Part shown: in pieces, positions 1-8,976 of the stretch
How positions within the stretch are numbered: the stretch's first letter is position 1
Layout of the letters: each line of letters begins with the position of its first letter
Assembly: GCF_003326755.1 (NCBI RefSeq)
Contig: NZ_JPWH01000026.1
Span: 1-60,724, forward strand
Direction: 5' to 3'
Length of the DNA: 60,724 bases
From: Thalassospira profundimaris
Lineage (GTDB): Bacteria > Pseudomonadota > Alphaproteobacteria > Rhodospirillales > Thalassospiraceae
Notes under the pieces: model-generated
Told to the model about the DNA's origin: nothing
The model's input: the letters and a program-made list of their open reading frames with translations, nothing else
Database searches by the model: none
Position numbers and translations under genes: made by a program

Positions 1-108
1 CGGCGAAGCCGCGCGCAGATTGCGGGCCTTTCCTTATCTACAACACGAAGAAGCATATATATTATTGTAGCTGATTATAGGTCGTGTCATTGAAGGTTGA
101 GACATACG

Positions 109-534
109 ATGCCCAATGCCCTTGTGCCTGAATTTGCCGTATCTGACTGGCGAAAATCCAGGGCGTTTTACTGCGATATTCTGGGGTTCACATGCCTTTA
201 TGAGCGCCCGGAAGAAGGGTTTTGTTACCTTGCGCTTGGCAAGGCCGAGATCATGATTGATCAGATCGGGGAAGGGCGGACCTTTGATGATGGGCACCTG
301 CCACAGTCCTATCCGTTCGGTCGGGGGCTTAATGTGCAAATCCGTGTGGAAACCATTTCGGAGATGGTTGCAGCGCTGCGAGAGCAGGAGATCGCGCTTT
401 ACCTTGAACCAGAGGAAAAATGGTATCGGATTGGAGATATGGAATCCGGTAATCGCCAGTTTGTGGTCGCTGATCCTGATGGTTATCTGTTGCGGTTCTT
501 TGAGGAACTGGGGGAGCGATCTTGCCAGGGGTGA
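109..534 (+). CDS. VOC-superfamily protein, bleomycin-resistance/glyoxalase-like
   Basis: A 141-residue protein made of one vicinal-oxygen-chelate fold. The N-terminal half carries the typical pattern of a beta strand, a helix with SRAFYCDILGF and a hydrophobic strand. The C-terminal half ends with the VADPDGYLLRFFEELG strand typical of bleomycin-binding proteins. The usual first metal-ligand His is absent at the N-terminal strand (PEFAVSDW), which fits the metal-free bleomycin-resistance branch better than glyoxalase I. The ATG at 109 is preferred, with a GAAGG upstream; an in-frame TTG at 97 is the alternative. It is monocistronic and closed by a strong terminator at 631. The fold is clear; the ligand is unknown, and antibiotic resistance is not implied by the sequence alone. 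Confidence 0.85.
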   Translation: MPNALVPEFAVSDWRKSRAFYCDILGFTCLYERPEEGFCYLALGKAEIMIDQIGEGRTFDDGHLPQSYPFGRGLNVQIRVETISEMVAALREQEIALYLEPEEKWYRIGDMESGNRQFVVADPDGYLLRFFEELGERSCQG

Positions 535-630
535 GGCTGGCATAGGCCGTATCAGTCATAAGCCCCATTTGTTTTACGGCCTTGCTGATGCAGATTAAGG
601 CGCGACATGACGGGCGTGCTTTTAATTCAG

Positions 631-668
631 ATGGCCGGATAGCCTGAACTATCCGGCCATTTTTATTT
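631..668 (+). terminator. Intrinsic terminator after the VOC gene
   Basis: A perfect 12-bp stem (ATGGCCGGATAG paired with CTATCCGGCCAT, 6-nt loop) is followed directly by a T-rich tract (TTTTATTTT). Confidence 0.9.
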
Positions 669-670
669 TA

Positions 671-737
671 GAGTCCTACCTATTTAGGTTGAATCACAAA
701 TTCCTTAATTTTGCTTCAATCTAAATGGGTAGGATTC
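671..737 (+). repeat. Long imperfect inverted repeat, 23-nt arms
   Basis: The arms at 671-693 and 715-737 are complementary over 23 nt around a 21-nt AT-rich loop. The three differences are all G-U wobbles if the plus strand is transcribed, so the plus-strand RNA could pair along the full arm, whereas the minus-strand RNA would have three A-C mismatches. It sits just after the VOC terminator and outside any convincing ORF. It may be a small-RNA hairpin or the decayed ends of a small mobile repeat. Confidence 0.7.
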
Positions 738-1155
738 TAATGTCTGGTAGGTGGGGCCGTATGGCTTGAGCTGACTGTTCAAGACAAGTAAAGCATCGCT
801 TTGCGCAGGCTCAGCAAGGGCAAAGCCCGCAGCAAAATCTGGCCCCCCGCAATCAACAAAAAGCCCCTCATAGGCGCACTCTTGTTAAGATGACACGCAG
901 TAAAAATGGGACGTTCCGTTCAGTGATAGCTGTTGCAACGGCAAGGACCGGGCGTGTATTGAGGATAGGTAAAGGGAGGTTCGTTTCCCGGTTGCGTTCT
1001 GTCAGGGGCGACGGTTGGACGGTTTGTGGCAGATTTGCTGCGCACATATGATTGTCGATCGGGGCTTTCGATATGGATCGAGAGAGACGGGAAGGAACTG
1101 CGGACCGTTTTTAAGCAGCCGTTTTCGGCTGGCGTTAGGAAGATGTGAGGGTATT
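738..1155. other. Gene-free stretch upstream of the SapC-family gene
   Basis: I see no ORF with a ribosome-binding site and no RNA gene. There are a few short hairpins (GGGCAAAGCCC near 818; TCGATC/GATCGA near 1056-1082). The stretch presumably holds the promoter for the SapC-family gene, but I cannot name a clear -35/-10 pair. Confidence 0.5.
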
Positions 1156-1956
1156 TTGGCAAAAGAAAGCAAAACGAACGGCGCGGCAACCAAAACTGCA
1201 GCAGGTGCTGCAACTGCGGCAGCACCTGCTGCCGGTGCATTGCCGCTGTTTTACAGCAAGCCGCGTGCGGTGCTGGCGGAACGGCATGGCAATATGTCGT
1301 TAACCCCGACCTCGGATTTTTCATTTGCTGCCAACACCAATTCTGTGCCCATTGTGGCAACCGAACTGCCGATGGTGTGCAAGAATTATCCCATCCTGTT
1401 CACCGACGGGGCACAGACCCAGATGGTTGCGCTGCTGGGCCTGCGCGCATCTGAAAATGTGATGGTCGATGACAAGGGCAACTGGGCCCCGGGCACCTAT
1501 GTTCCGGCCTATATCCGCCGCTATCCCTTCATCTTCTTTGAAAATGAAGACAAAAGCCAATATACCCTTTGCGTCGATGAAGATGCCAAAACCGTTGTCG
1601 AAGGTACGGAAAACCCATTCTTTGTTGATGGGGAACCGTCCAAAATGACGCAGGGTGCGCTTGATTTCTGCCGTGATTACCAGGCGCATTATGCTGCGAC
1701 GGCAGAGTTCCTCAAGGCCATCAGCGAAGCGGGCCTTCTGGTAGAAAATCGTGCCGATGCAACGCTGGCCGATGGCCGCAAGCTTAGCCTGTCGGGTTTC
1801 AAGGTGATCGATGAAACCAAATTCAATGAATTGGACGATGAAACCTTCCTGGCGTGGCGCAAACGCGGCTGGCTGCATCTGGTGTATTGCCATTTCATTT
1901 CCAATGGCAACTGGAATGCGCTGATCGAACGCACCGCAATGAAGACCGCAAATTAA
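1156..1956 (+). CDS. SapC-family protein
   Basis: A 266-residue protein matching the SapC family, named after Campylobacter S-layer locus proteins; its biochemical role is poorly defined. After an Ala/Gly/Pro-rich low-complexity leader of about 25 residues come family-typical segments: a PLFYSKPRAVLAERHG-like start, a YIRRYPFIFFEN core, and a C-terminal FLAWRKRGWLHLVYCHFISNGNW motif. I place the start at TTG 1156, preceded by GTGAGGG at a good distance; the longer in-frame reading from 1015 has a Cys/Arg-rich composition unlike the rest. There is no signal peptide. The early coding part contains a perfect 14-bp hairpin (1198-1232). The gene is monocistronic and converges on the FAH-family gene across a shared terminator. 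Confidence 0.85.
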   Translation: MAKESKTNGAATKTAAGAATAAAPAAGALPLFYSKPRAVLAERHGNMSLTPTSDFSFAANTNSVPIVATELPMVCKNYPILFTDGAQTQMVALLGLRASENVMVDDKGNWAPGTYVPAYIRRYPFIFFENEDKSQYTLCVDEDAKTVVEGTENPFFVDGEPSKMTQGALDFCRDYQAHYAATAEFLKAISEAGLLVENRADATLADGRKLSLSGFKVIDETKFNELDDETFLAWRKRGWLHLVYCHFISNGNWNALIERTAMKTAN

Positions 1957-1995
1957 GCGGGTCGTAACCGGCCATAAGGCAGAAAACAGATAAAA

Positions 1996-2033
1996 CAAAA
2001 CCCCGGTGCTTTTCAAAGGGTGCCGGGGTTTTG
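1996..2033. terminator. Bidirectional terminator between convergent genes
   Basis: The arms CAAAACCCCGG and CCGGGGTTTTG form an 11-bp stem with A and T tracts in both orientations, serving the SapC-family gene on plus and the FAH-family gene on minus. Confidence 0.85.
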
Positions 2034-2065
2034 TGCATTTAAAGCGGGTTTGTTCGCCGCGAGGG

Positions 2066-3247
2066 TTATTTCAGCAGGCCGCGCCGGGCGAGATTCGACA
2101 TCAGGGCGGTGATGCCAAAAGTCCAGGGGCTGATTTTATCAGAACGGTCCACCCGGTTAATCAGCGCGCCCAGTTGCGGCGTCGAGATTTTGACACTATC
2201 GCCAATTTCATGGGTAAAGCCTGCCCCTTTGGCCCCGCGATCCTGAACCGGAGCAAACATGGTGCCCAAAAACAGCATGAAACCATCGGGATATTGATGA
2301 TGCTTGCCAATCGCCTGCCCGACCAGGCTTTCGGGCGAGCGGCTGATTTTGCTCATGGAACTGACCCCTTCAAGATGGAAGCCATCTTCGCCATCAATGG
2401 TCAGCGCAATATCGGCCGATTTCACATTTTCAAGGGTGAAGTTGCCATCAAACAGGCGAATGAACGGGCCGACCGAACAAGACCCGTTATTGTCCTTGGC
2501 CTTGCCCAGCAAAAGGGCGGAGCGCCCCTCGACATCGCGGAGATTGACGTCATTACCCAGTGTGGCGCCAACAATGCGACCGGTTGATGTAATCGCCAGG
2601 ACCAGTTCCGGTTCCGGGTTGTTCCAGTGCGAAATCGGGTGCAGGCCGACATTGGCTCCGGGTCCGACGGATGACATGGGCGGGGCCTTGGTGAAAATTT
2701 CCGCATCCGGGCCAATGCCGACTTCCAGATATTGCGACCAGGCCCCTTTTTCCAGCAGCACCTTTTTAATATCGGCTGCTTTGTCGGAGCCCGGCTGAAT
2801 TTGTGAGAGGTCTTCGCCAATAATTTCGGTAATTTCACGGCGGATCTGATCGGCCTTGGAGGAATCGCCCCGTGCCTGTTCCTCGATCACGCGTTCAAGC
2901 AGGCTGGAAACAAAGGTCACACCGCTGGCCTTGACCGCCTGAACATCGTTGGGGGCCAGCAGGTGCATTTTGCCAGGGTCGCTATCGGGTATGCTGTTGG
3001 CAAGAACGTCATCAAGCGTGCCCAGAACGGGGAAATCAGCCGCATTGGCAAGTTTTGCCACCAGATCGTCACGCTCCAGAAGCTGGCTGGTGGTGGGGGC
3101 AAGTGCGCTGATGTCGTGGAGCGATCCATTTGCCAGCAAAACCGGCGTTGGGCCGCTGGCGCGCGGGTCCCAGACCCGGCCAATCAGAAGGGCGGCGGTG
3201 CTATCTTTTGGCAGAATATCCTGGGCGGTCATTGAGTGTTCAAGCAT
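2066..3247 (-). CDS. Fumarylacetoacetate hydrolase family protein
   Basis: A 393-residue soluble enzyme of the FAH superfamily, which hydrolyses, hydrates or decarboxylates 2-oxo acid substrates using a divalent metal. The C-terminal catalytic half shows the family signature NNPEPELVLAI with metal-binding acidic residues, then GNDVNLRDVEGRSALLLGKAKD and the SVGPFI substrate-loop motif. The N-terminal half of about 150 residues is longer than in minimal FAH proteins, as in sugar-acid dehydratase relatives (keto-deoxy-pentonate type). The start at 3247 has a CAGG upstream; an internal ATG five codons later is possible. No pathway genes adjoin it, so the substrate cannot be named. Confidence 0.85.
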   Translation of the reverse strand: MLEHSMTAQDILPKDSTAALLIGRVWDPRASGPTPVLLANGSLHDISALAPTTSQLLERDDLVAKLANAADFPVLGTLDDVLANSIPDSDPGKMHLLAPNDVQAVKASGVTFVSSLLERVIEEQARGDSSKADQIRREITEIIGEDLSQIQPGSDKAADIKKVLLEKGAWSQYLEVGIGPDAEIFTKAPPMSSVGPGANVGLHPISHWNNPEPELVLAITSTGRIVGATLGNDVNLRDVEGRSALLLGKAKDNNGSCSVGPFIRLFDGNFTLENVKSADIALTIDGEDGFHLEGVSSMSKISRSPESLVGQAIGKHHQYPDGFMLFLGTMFAPVQDRGAKGAGFTHEIGDSVKISTPQLGALINRVDRSDKISPWTFGITALMSNLARRGLLK

Positions 3248-3390
3248 TAAACGGGCCTGTTATTTTTCATGGGGTCCGAAGAGGGGCACGGCACGAAAGA
3301 TTTGGTGCCGATGCAACCCTGCAAATATCTTTGCCGACTACATCATGGAAAATGTGTTTTATCAATAAAATACCGAATCCTTTTTCAAAA

Positions 3391-3426
3391 GGGCACAAGA
3401 GGCAGGCAAAAGCCCACCCTGTGCCC
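3391..3426 (-). terminator. Terminator after the TRIC-family gene
   Basis: GGGCACA at 3391-3397 pairs with TGTGCCC at 3420-3426. Read on the minus strand, the stem is followed by TTTTGAAAAA. Confidence 0.65.
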
Positions 3427-3451
3427 CGTTGAACCTCTTTGTTTTCCGTTC

Positions 3452-4105
3452 CTAATATTCGCGGCCCGGACGAGCCCGATAAACCGGGAAACTGAGCCGG
3501 AATTTAAGGGCGGCTGCCCGCAGGGCAAAGGCGCACAAAAATGCCACCAGGGCGACGGGCTGCTTGGGCAGTTCAAGCATTGCTGTGCCGACGGTATAGA
3601 TCAGGGCCCCCAGCAGGGCCGAGGTAATGTAAATTTCCGGCCGCAGAATAAGCGGCAATTCATTACAGACCACATCGCGCACCATGCCGCCAAAGGTGGC
3701 GCTGATCATGCCCAGAATGATGGCAACCAGTGGCGAAAGATTAAGGTTAAGGCCAATCGCCGCCCCGGTCACGCCAAACATCGCCAGGCCCAGCGCATCG
3801 AGCCAGAGCAGCGCGATATAACGGCGTTCAAGCAGATGGGCGGTAAAATAAACGACAACGGCGCTGACAATGCAGGTGATGATCCAGGCGGGATCGCGGA
3901 TCCAGAAAACCGGGGTTTCGCCGGTAATCACATCGCGCACGGTGCCGCCACCAATGCCGGTAAAGGTGGCAATCAGGACAAAGCCGACAATATCCATTTG
4001 CCGGCGCGAGGCTTCAAGCGCACCGGTTACGGCAAAAACCGCAACGCCGGTCAGCTCCAGCCAGTAGGTCATGTCGGTCATGGTCATGATTTTATCCGTT
4101 GCCAT
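3452..4105 (-). CDS. TRIC-family (UPF0126, YicG-like) membrane protein
   Basis: A 217-residue integral membrane protein with about seven hydrophobic segments arranged as an internal duplication. Each half carries the family's glycine signature: FTGIGGGTVRDV in the first half and ATFGGMVRDVV in the second. Bacterial members are homologous to trimeric intracellular cation channels and are thought to conduct K+ or other small cations across the inner membrane. The start is uncertain among several Met codons within the first 12 residues, none with a strong ribosome-binding site. It diverges from the methionine aminopeptidase gene across about 130 bp. Family assignment is secure; the transported ion is inferred. 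Confidence 0.88.
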   Translation of the reverse strand: MATDKIMTMTDMTYWLELTGVAVFAVTGALEASRRQMDIVGFVLIATFTGIGGGTVRDVITGETPVFWIRDPAWIITCIVSAVVVYFTAHLLERRYIALLWLDALGLAMFGVTGAAIGLNLNLSPLVAIILGMISATFGGMVRDVVCNELPLILRPEIYITSALLGALIYTVGTAMLELPKQPVALVAFLCAFALRAAALKFRLSFPVYRARPGREY

Positions 4106-4203
4106 GTTTTCAGGGACGTTTCACCCTCTAGCATAGTGGTCACACAGCGATCTGCCAGTGTGATTTTTGCAAGGGATGGCCCCGTTTACAGCGGGCTGTC
4201 TTC

Positions 4204-4232
4204 TTGACTTTCCCGGACCAACATCGCATAGC
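4204..4232 (+). promoter_or_regulatory. Candidate sigma-70 promoter of map, possibly leaderless
   Basis: TTGACT, a 17-bp spacer and CATAGC lie so close to the ATG at 4239 that transcription would start at or near the initiation codon. The absence of a Shine-Dalgarno sequence before this ATG fits a leaderless message. The -10 match is weak (3 of 6). Confidence 0.3.
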
Positions 4233-4238
4233 CTTTTT

Positions 4239-4991
4239 ATGACGATCAAAAACGAAAAAGACCTTGTCGCCATGCGCCGGATCGGGCGTTTGTGCGGCGA
4301 CATTCGCGATGCCATGTGTGCCGCCGCCGAACCGGGCATGACCACAGCCGAGCTGGATGATATCGGCCGGGCGATGCTGGACCGTGCCGGGGCGATTTCC
4401 GCGCCGGAAGGGGAATATAATTTTCCCGGTGCCACCTGCATCAGTGTCAATGAAGTGGTGGCGCATGGCATTCCCGGTCCGCGCGTGTTGCAGCGCGGGG
4501 ATTTGGTGAATGTTGATGTGTCGGCATCGCTGGATGGCTATTTTGCCGATACCGGGGCCAGTTTTGTGCTGGGCGGGTTTGAAGCCAGCCGACCGGAAAT
4601 TGAAAAACTATGTCATGATGGCAAAAAGGTCATGCTGCGGGCGGTCAAAACCGTGCGTCATGGCACGCCCTTGCGTGAAATTGGCCTGACGGTGGAAAAT
4701 TTCGCCCGCAAAAATGGCTATACCCTGATCCGTAATCTGGCGAGCCACGGGGTGGGGCGGTCGCTGCATGAAGAGCCCAAAACCATCGCCACCTGGGATG
4801 AACCGCGTGAGCGCCGGACCCTGAAAAAGGGCCAGGTCATTACCATCGAGCCGTTTTTGTCCTTGGGATCGGAATGGGCGACCGAAGACAAGAATGATGG
4901 CTGGACGCTTTATGCCGATACCGGTGCGCCCACGGTGCAATATGAGCATACCGTGGTTGTCACGCCAAAGGGGTACGAGATTCTGACCTGA
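4239..4991 (+). CDS. map: Type I methionine aminopeptidase
   Basis: A 250-residue cytosolic metalloprotease that removes the initiator Met from nascent proteins. The pita-bread fold residues are all present: substrate His76 in VVAHGIPG; metal ligands Asp93 and Asp104 in NVDVSASLDGYFADTG; His170 in ASHGVGRSLHEEP; Glu204 in ITIEPF; and Glu236 in YEHTVVV. Length and lack of an N-terminal zinc-finger extension match the bacterial type Ia enzyme. The start at 4239 is chosen because homology begins at once (MTIKNEKDL); the longer in-frame reading from 4167 is unlike the family. It may not be the only map gene in the genome. Confidence 0.93.
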   Translation: MTIKNEKDLVAMRRIGRLCGDIRDAMCAAAEPGMTTAELDDIGRAMLDRAGAISAPEGEYNFPGATCISVNEVVAHGIPGPRVLQRGDLVNVDVSASLDGYFADTGASFVLGGFEASRPEIEKLCHDGKKVMLRAVKTVRHGTPLREIGLTVENFARKNGYTLIRNLASHGVGRSLHEEPKTIATWDEPRERRTLKKGQVITIEPFLSLGSEWATEDKNDGWTLYADTGAPTVQYEHTVVVTPKGYEILT

Positions 4992-5014
4992 TGTGAGCGC
5001 GTTTGTCTGATAAA

Positions 5015-5052
5015 CAACAATGCCCCGCAATTGATACTGCGGGGCATTGTTG
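5015..5052. terminator. Bidirectional hairpin between map and glcB
   Basis: A perfect 15-bp stem (5015-5029 with 5038-5052; loop ATTGATAC) lies between convergent genes. On the minus strand it is followed by TTTATC; no long T tract follows on the plus strand. Confidence 0.75.
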
Positions 5053-5068
5053 GGGGATTCACGTGGTT

Positions 5069-7261
5069 TTACGCCCCGTATTTTGCCTTGGCCTCGCGGC
5101 GGCGGGCATGAAGCACGGGTTCGGTATAGCCATTGGGCTGTTCGCGCCCCTTGAAGATCAGATCGCAGGCGGCCTGAAAGGCAACGCTATCGTCAAAATT
5201 GGGTGCCATGTTGCGATAATCCGGGTCGCCGGCATTTTGTTCGTCAACCACAGCGGCCATGCGTTTTAAGGTTTCCATCACCTGTTCTTCGTCGCACAGG
5301 CCATGATGCAGCCAGTTGGCAATATGCTGGCTGGAAATACGCAATGTGGCGCGGTCTTCCATCAGGCCGACATTATTGATGTCGGGCACCTTGGAACAGC
5401 CAATACCGGCATCGATCCAGCGCACGACATAGCCCAGAATCCCCTGGGCATTATTGTCCAGTTCGGCCTGGATTTCACTGCGCATCGGATGCTGGTCGCC
5501 CAGACGCGGAATGGCGAGGATGTCATCGAGGCTCGCACGTTCGCGTTTGCCGACTTCATCCTGAACCGCACGGACATCAACCTTGTGATAGTGCATGGCA
5601 TGCAGGGTGGCTGCCGTGGGCGAGGGCACCCAGGCGCAATTGGCCCCCGCCTTCGGATGGCCGATTTTGGCTTCCATCATTTCGGCCATGCGGTCCGGTT
5701 TGGCCCACATGCCCTTGCCGATCTGGGCAATGCCCTTCATGCCGCATTCAAGGCCGACATCGACATTCCAGTTCTCATAGGCATGGATCCAGTACTGATC
5801 CTTCATGGCTTCCTTGCGCACCATCGGCCCGGCTTCCATGCTGGTATGGATTTCATCGCCGGTGCGATCAAGGAAGCCGGTATTGATAAAGACTACCCGG
5901 TCCTGTGCCGCCCGAATACATTCCTTGAGATTGATGGTCGTGCGGCGTTCCTCGTCCATGATGCCGACCTTCAGGGTATGGGCAGGCAAGCCAGCGGCTT
6001 CCTCGGCAAAGGCAAACAGGTCGCTGGTCAACTGAACCTCTTCCGGGCCGTGCATTTTCGGTTTGACGATGTAAATGCTGCCCATGCGGGAATTGGTGAC
6101 ACTGCTGTTGCCCTCAAGGTCATGTTTGGCAATAACGGCGGTCATCATGGCATCCAGGAAGCCTTCGGGCACTTCGTTGCCATCGGCATCCAGCACGGCA
6201 TCGGTCGTCATCAGATGGCCGACATTGCGCACCAGCATCAGGCTGCGGCCTGGCAGGGTAACTTCCTGGCCATCAAAGCCCTGATAGGTGCGGTCCGCAT
6301 TCAGGCGGCGGGTCAGGGTTTTACCGCCCTTTTCAAAGCTTTCCTCAAGGGTGCCTTTCATCAGGCCCAAAAGGTTGCGGTAGACCAGGGTTTTGTCCTC
6401 GGCATCGACGGCGGCAATCGAATCCTCGCAATCCTGAATGGTGGTCAGGGCGGATTCCATTAGCACATCGGCGACATGGGCCGGGTGGTCCTTGCCGATG
6501 AAATGCGTGGGGTCAATCGAAATTTCGATATGCAGGCCATGATTGCGCAGCAGGATGGCGCTGATGGCATCATCCTTTTCATTAAAGCCAATAAACTGAG
6601 ACGGCAAGGCCAGGGCGGTTTCGGTGCCGTCCTTCAAGGTTGCCTGCAGCGCCCACCAGCCCGCACCATTGTCGCGGACTTCGTATTTGACAACATCCTC
6701 GTGCAGGCCATTGGCCAGCGGTGCGGCATGATCGAGGAAATTGGCGGCATAGGCAATAACGGCAGCCCCGCGTTTGGGGTTAAAGGACGTGCCTTTTTCC
6801 TTGCCATCGGCCTCGTCAATCACATCGGTGCCATAAAGCGCATCATACAGGCTGCCCCAGCGGGCATTGGCCGCATTAAGCGCATAGCGTGCATTCATCA
6901 CCGGTACCACCAGTTGTGGCCCGGCAACACGGGCAATTTCCGGGTCGACATTGGTGGTGGTAATATAAAAATCTTCGCCTTCGGGCAGAAGATAGCCGAT
7001 TTCCATCAGGAAATCCTTGTAGGCGGCGGGGTCGCGGGCCTGATCACGGCGTGAGAGGTGCCAGTCATCAATTTTGGCCTGCAATTCGTCGCGCCTGGCC
7101 AGCAGGGCGCGGTTGCGCGGGCCCAGTTCTGTCACCAGCTTTTCAAAGGATGCCCAGAACGCGTCCGCGTCCACACCGGTACCCGGCAGAACTTCGTTTG
7201 CCACCAGATCGTGCAACACCGTTGCAATCTGAAGGCCACCTTTGCTGATTCTTTGGGTCAT
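5069..7261 (-). CDS. glcB: Malate synthase G
   Basis: A 730-residue enzyme condensing glyoxylate with acetyl-CoA to give malate, the second step of the glyoxylate bypass and the entry point for glycolate-derived glyoxylate. Length and sequence match the monomeric G isoform (about 720 residues), not the shorter A form. Recognisable segments are [14 protein letters not shown] with the G-isoform insert, [27 protein letters not shown] and a C-terminal [21 protein letters not shown]. The start has GAGGAAAC upstream. No isocitrate lyase or glycolate oxidase gene lies nearby, so it is a single-gene unit feeding the TCA enzymes encoded further along the window. Confidence 0.97.
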   Translation of the reverse strand: MTQRISKGGLQIATVLHDLVANEVLPGTGVDADAFWASFEKLVTELGPRNRALLARRDELQAKIDDWHLSRRDQARDPAAYKDFLMEIGYLLPEGEDFYITTTNVDPEIARVAGPQLVVPVMNARYALNAANARWGSLYDALYGTDVIDEADGKEKGTSFNPKRGAAVIAYAANFLDHAAPLANGLHEDVVKYEVRDNGAGWWALQATLKDGTETALALPSQFIGFNEKDDAISAILLRNHGLHIEISIDPTHFIGKDHPAHVADVLMESALTTIQDCEDSIAAVDAEDKTLVYRNLLGLMKGTLEESFEKGGKTLTRRLNADRTYQGFDGQEVTLPGRSLMLVRNVGHLMTTDAVLDADGNEVPEGFLDAMMTAVIAKHDLEGNSSVTNSRMGSIYIVKPKMHGPEEVQLTSDLFAFAEEAAGLPAHTLKVGIMDEERRTTINLKECIRAAQDRVVFINTGFLDRTGDEIHTSMEAGPMVRKEAMKDQYWIHAYENWNVDVGLECGMKGIAQIGKGMWAKPDRMAEMMEAKIGHPKAGANCAWVPSPTAATLHAMHYHKVDVRAVQDEVGKRERASLDDILAIPRLGDQHPMRSEIQAELDNNAQGILGYVVRWIDAGIGCSKVPDINNVGLMEDRATLRISSQHIANWLHHGLCDEEQVMETLKRMAAVVDEQNAGDPDYRNMAPNFDDSVAFQAACDLIFKGREQPNGYTEPVLHARRREAKAKYGA

Positions 7262-7454
7262 GTTTCCTCTCGCCAGTGATCATGATGCACCAGGCCCGTT
7301 TCTGCCTGATTGTTCGGCCCATAGCATAGGTGTCCCCCCTGGCAGGGTCCACCACAGCTTTCAAATTTATGGGATGTTTTCCGTATTGTGGAAAACGTTT
7401 GAACCGGCGAAATGATCCATGCGGCGACGGACATTTTTTGTCACCCGGCAGAAA

Positions 7455-7470
7455 CCCGGAAAACTCCGGG
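7455..7470 (-). terminator. Weak terminator-like hairpin after the MFS gene
   Basis: CCCGGA and TCCGGG pair around a 4-nt loop. On the minus strand the stem is followed by TTTC only, so termination is uncertain. Confidence 0.35.
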
Positions 7471-7500
7471 AAACGTGCTTTTTCGCTACCAGGTCGTGCT

Positions 7501-8853
7501 TCAGTCGCGGGGCTTTGGTATATCCGCATCGGATATGGCGTCGTCGGTGTGGTCTGTTGGGCGGGCGTCGTCCATGTCGTCTGGTGCTGTTTCGTCTTCG
7601 GTGCCGGTGTCGTCGGTTTCTTCAGCCAGCGGGGCAAATTCCGTCACCATAGGTGTGGTACGGGGCACGGCAACGAATGTCCCCTGTTCTTCGAGGCTGA
7701 TACGACGGCCAAAACCGGCACGATAAGTGGCAAAAACAGCCATGCCGAACGCCACGATGGAAAACAGGAGTGGCAGGCCCCAGGGGCCAAAATAATCGAG
7801 GAACATGGAACCGACAATCGGACCGGAAGCCGCCGATCCGCCATAAACAATCAAAAGCGCGCCACTGGCCGGGACAAAATCATCCGGGGTTAGATAGTCA
7901 TTCACATAAGCCACCGAGATGGCATAGACCGGCATGGTGAAAACACCCAGCACCGCTCCCCAGATCGACAGATGGTCGCGAATGGTATCAGGCATCGCAT
8001 AGGGCACCAGCCCGGTAAAAATCAGGCCGACCAGCATGGCAATCAGCACATATTGGCGCGGAACCATGTCAGAGGCACGGCCAATTGGCCATTGCAGCAA
8101 CATCCCGCCCAAAATGACAAAGAACATGAAGGTGGCGATGTCCGCCGTCGGCAGGCCAAGGTCGGCGGCAAAAACCGGGCCAACACCATAAATGGCACCG
8201 GAAAACACACCACTGCCTGCCGCGCCGACAAAACCCAGCGGCGAAATTTTGAACAGGCGGCGCAGTTTCATGCGATCGCCACTGACAGCGGAGGGGGGCG
8301 GCTGCCGGGTCAGGGCAATGGGCACCAGCGACAGCGAGAGCAACACCGAGGCCAGGGTAAACAGCTCAAACCCGGAAATGGGCGAGAGGTTGAGCATGAG
8401 CTGCCCCAGCGCCAGCCCGCCCAGCGAGACGGTCATATAAGAGGCCATCATCGCGCCGCGCGATGTGTTGTCGACCTGTTCGTTCAGCCAGCTTTCCACC
8501 ACCAGATACAGGCCCGACAGGCACAGGCCCGTCATGGCGCGAAACAGCGACCATGTGATGGGATCAACAAAAACGGCGTGCAGCAACGTAATGGCAGACC
8601 CGGTAGAGGCCAGGGCGGCAAAGGTGCGAATATGCCCCACCCGGTTCACCAGTGACGCCCCCCAGATGATGCCGCCGACAAAACCGGAATAATAGGACGC
8701 CATAATGATACCGGTATAGATCGGGGCGAAGCCCTCGGATGATGCGCGCAGTGCCAGCAACGACGATTGCAGCGAAGACCCTGAATTCAGGGTGAAGGCT
8801 GCAAAAAGTGTTGCCGATAGGGCAATAATCATCGCGATGGGTGAACGCGGCAT
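7501..8853 (-). CDS. MFS transporter, YcaD-like
   Basis: A 450-residue inner-membrane protein with about 12 hydrophobic helices in two six-helix halves. The first loop carries a degenerate MFS motif A (GASLVNRVGHIRTF) and the second half has GRASDMVPRQ. It resembles the YcaD-like branch of uncharacterised MFS permeases. The last 50 residues form a hydrophilic, Asp/Thr/Glu-rich cytoplasmic tail (EETDDTGTEDETAPDD and similar), unusual for the family. AGAGGTT precedes the ATG. The upstream region contains an exact GGAAC-N16-CGTT match at 8952-8976, suggesting general-stress control. The substrate is unknown. Confidence 0.85.
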   Translation of the reverse strand: MPRSPIAMIIALSATLFAAFTLNSGSSLQSSLLALRASSEGFAPIYTGIIMASYYSGFVGGIIWGASLVNRVGHIRTFAALASTGSAITLLHAVFVDPITWSLFRAMTGLCLSGLYLVVESWLNEQVDNTSRGAMMASYMTVSLGGLALGQLMLNLSPISGFELFTLASVLLSLSLVPIALTRQPPPSAVSGDRMKLRRLFKISPLGFVGAAGSGVFSGAIYGVGPVFAADLGLPTADIATFMFFVILGGMLLQWPIGRASDMVPRQYVLIAMLVGLIFTGLVPYAMPDTIRDHLSIWGAVLGVFTMPVYAISVAYVNDYLTPDDFVPASGALLIVYGGSAASGPIVGSMFLDYFGPWGLPLLFSIVAFGMAVFATYRAGFGRRISLEEQGTFVAVPRTTPMVTEFAPLAEETDDTGTEDETAPDDMDDARPTDHTDDAISDADIPKPRD

Positions 8854-8951
8854 GGGCCAACCTCTGGGGCGTTGTGATACGCGGACAAATACCCTGCCGG
8901 ATCGACAGGCGGCCTGTCAATCTGACCAGGTAAACATAAAATCTTTTCAGA

Positions 8952-8976
8952 AACGTATCTTGTGACGGGGTGTTCC
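8952..8976 (-). promoter_or_regulatory. Candidate EcfG (general stress) promoter of the MFS gene
   Basis: Minus-strand GGAAC at 8976-8972, a 16-nt spacer and CGTT at 8955-8952 match the alphaproteobacterial EcfG consensus exactly. The predicted leader to the ATG at 8853 is about 90 nt. Confidence 0.65.

Noticed and set aside
5303..6463. 386-codon open frame on the plus strand
   Set aside because: Antisense to glcB, which is a full-length well-conserved gene.
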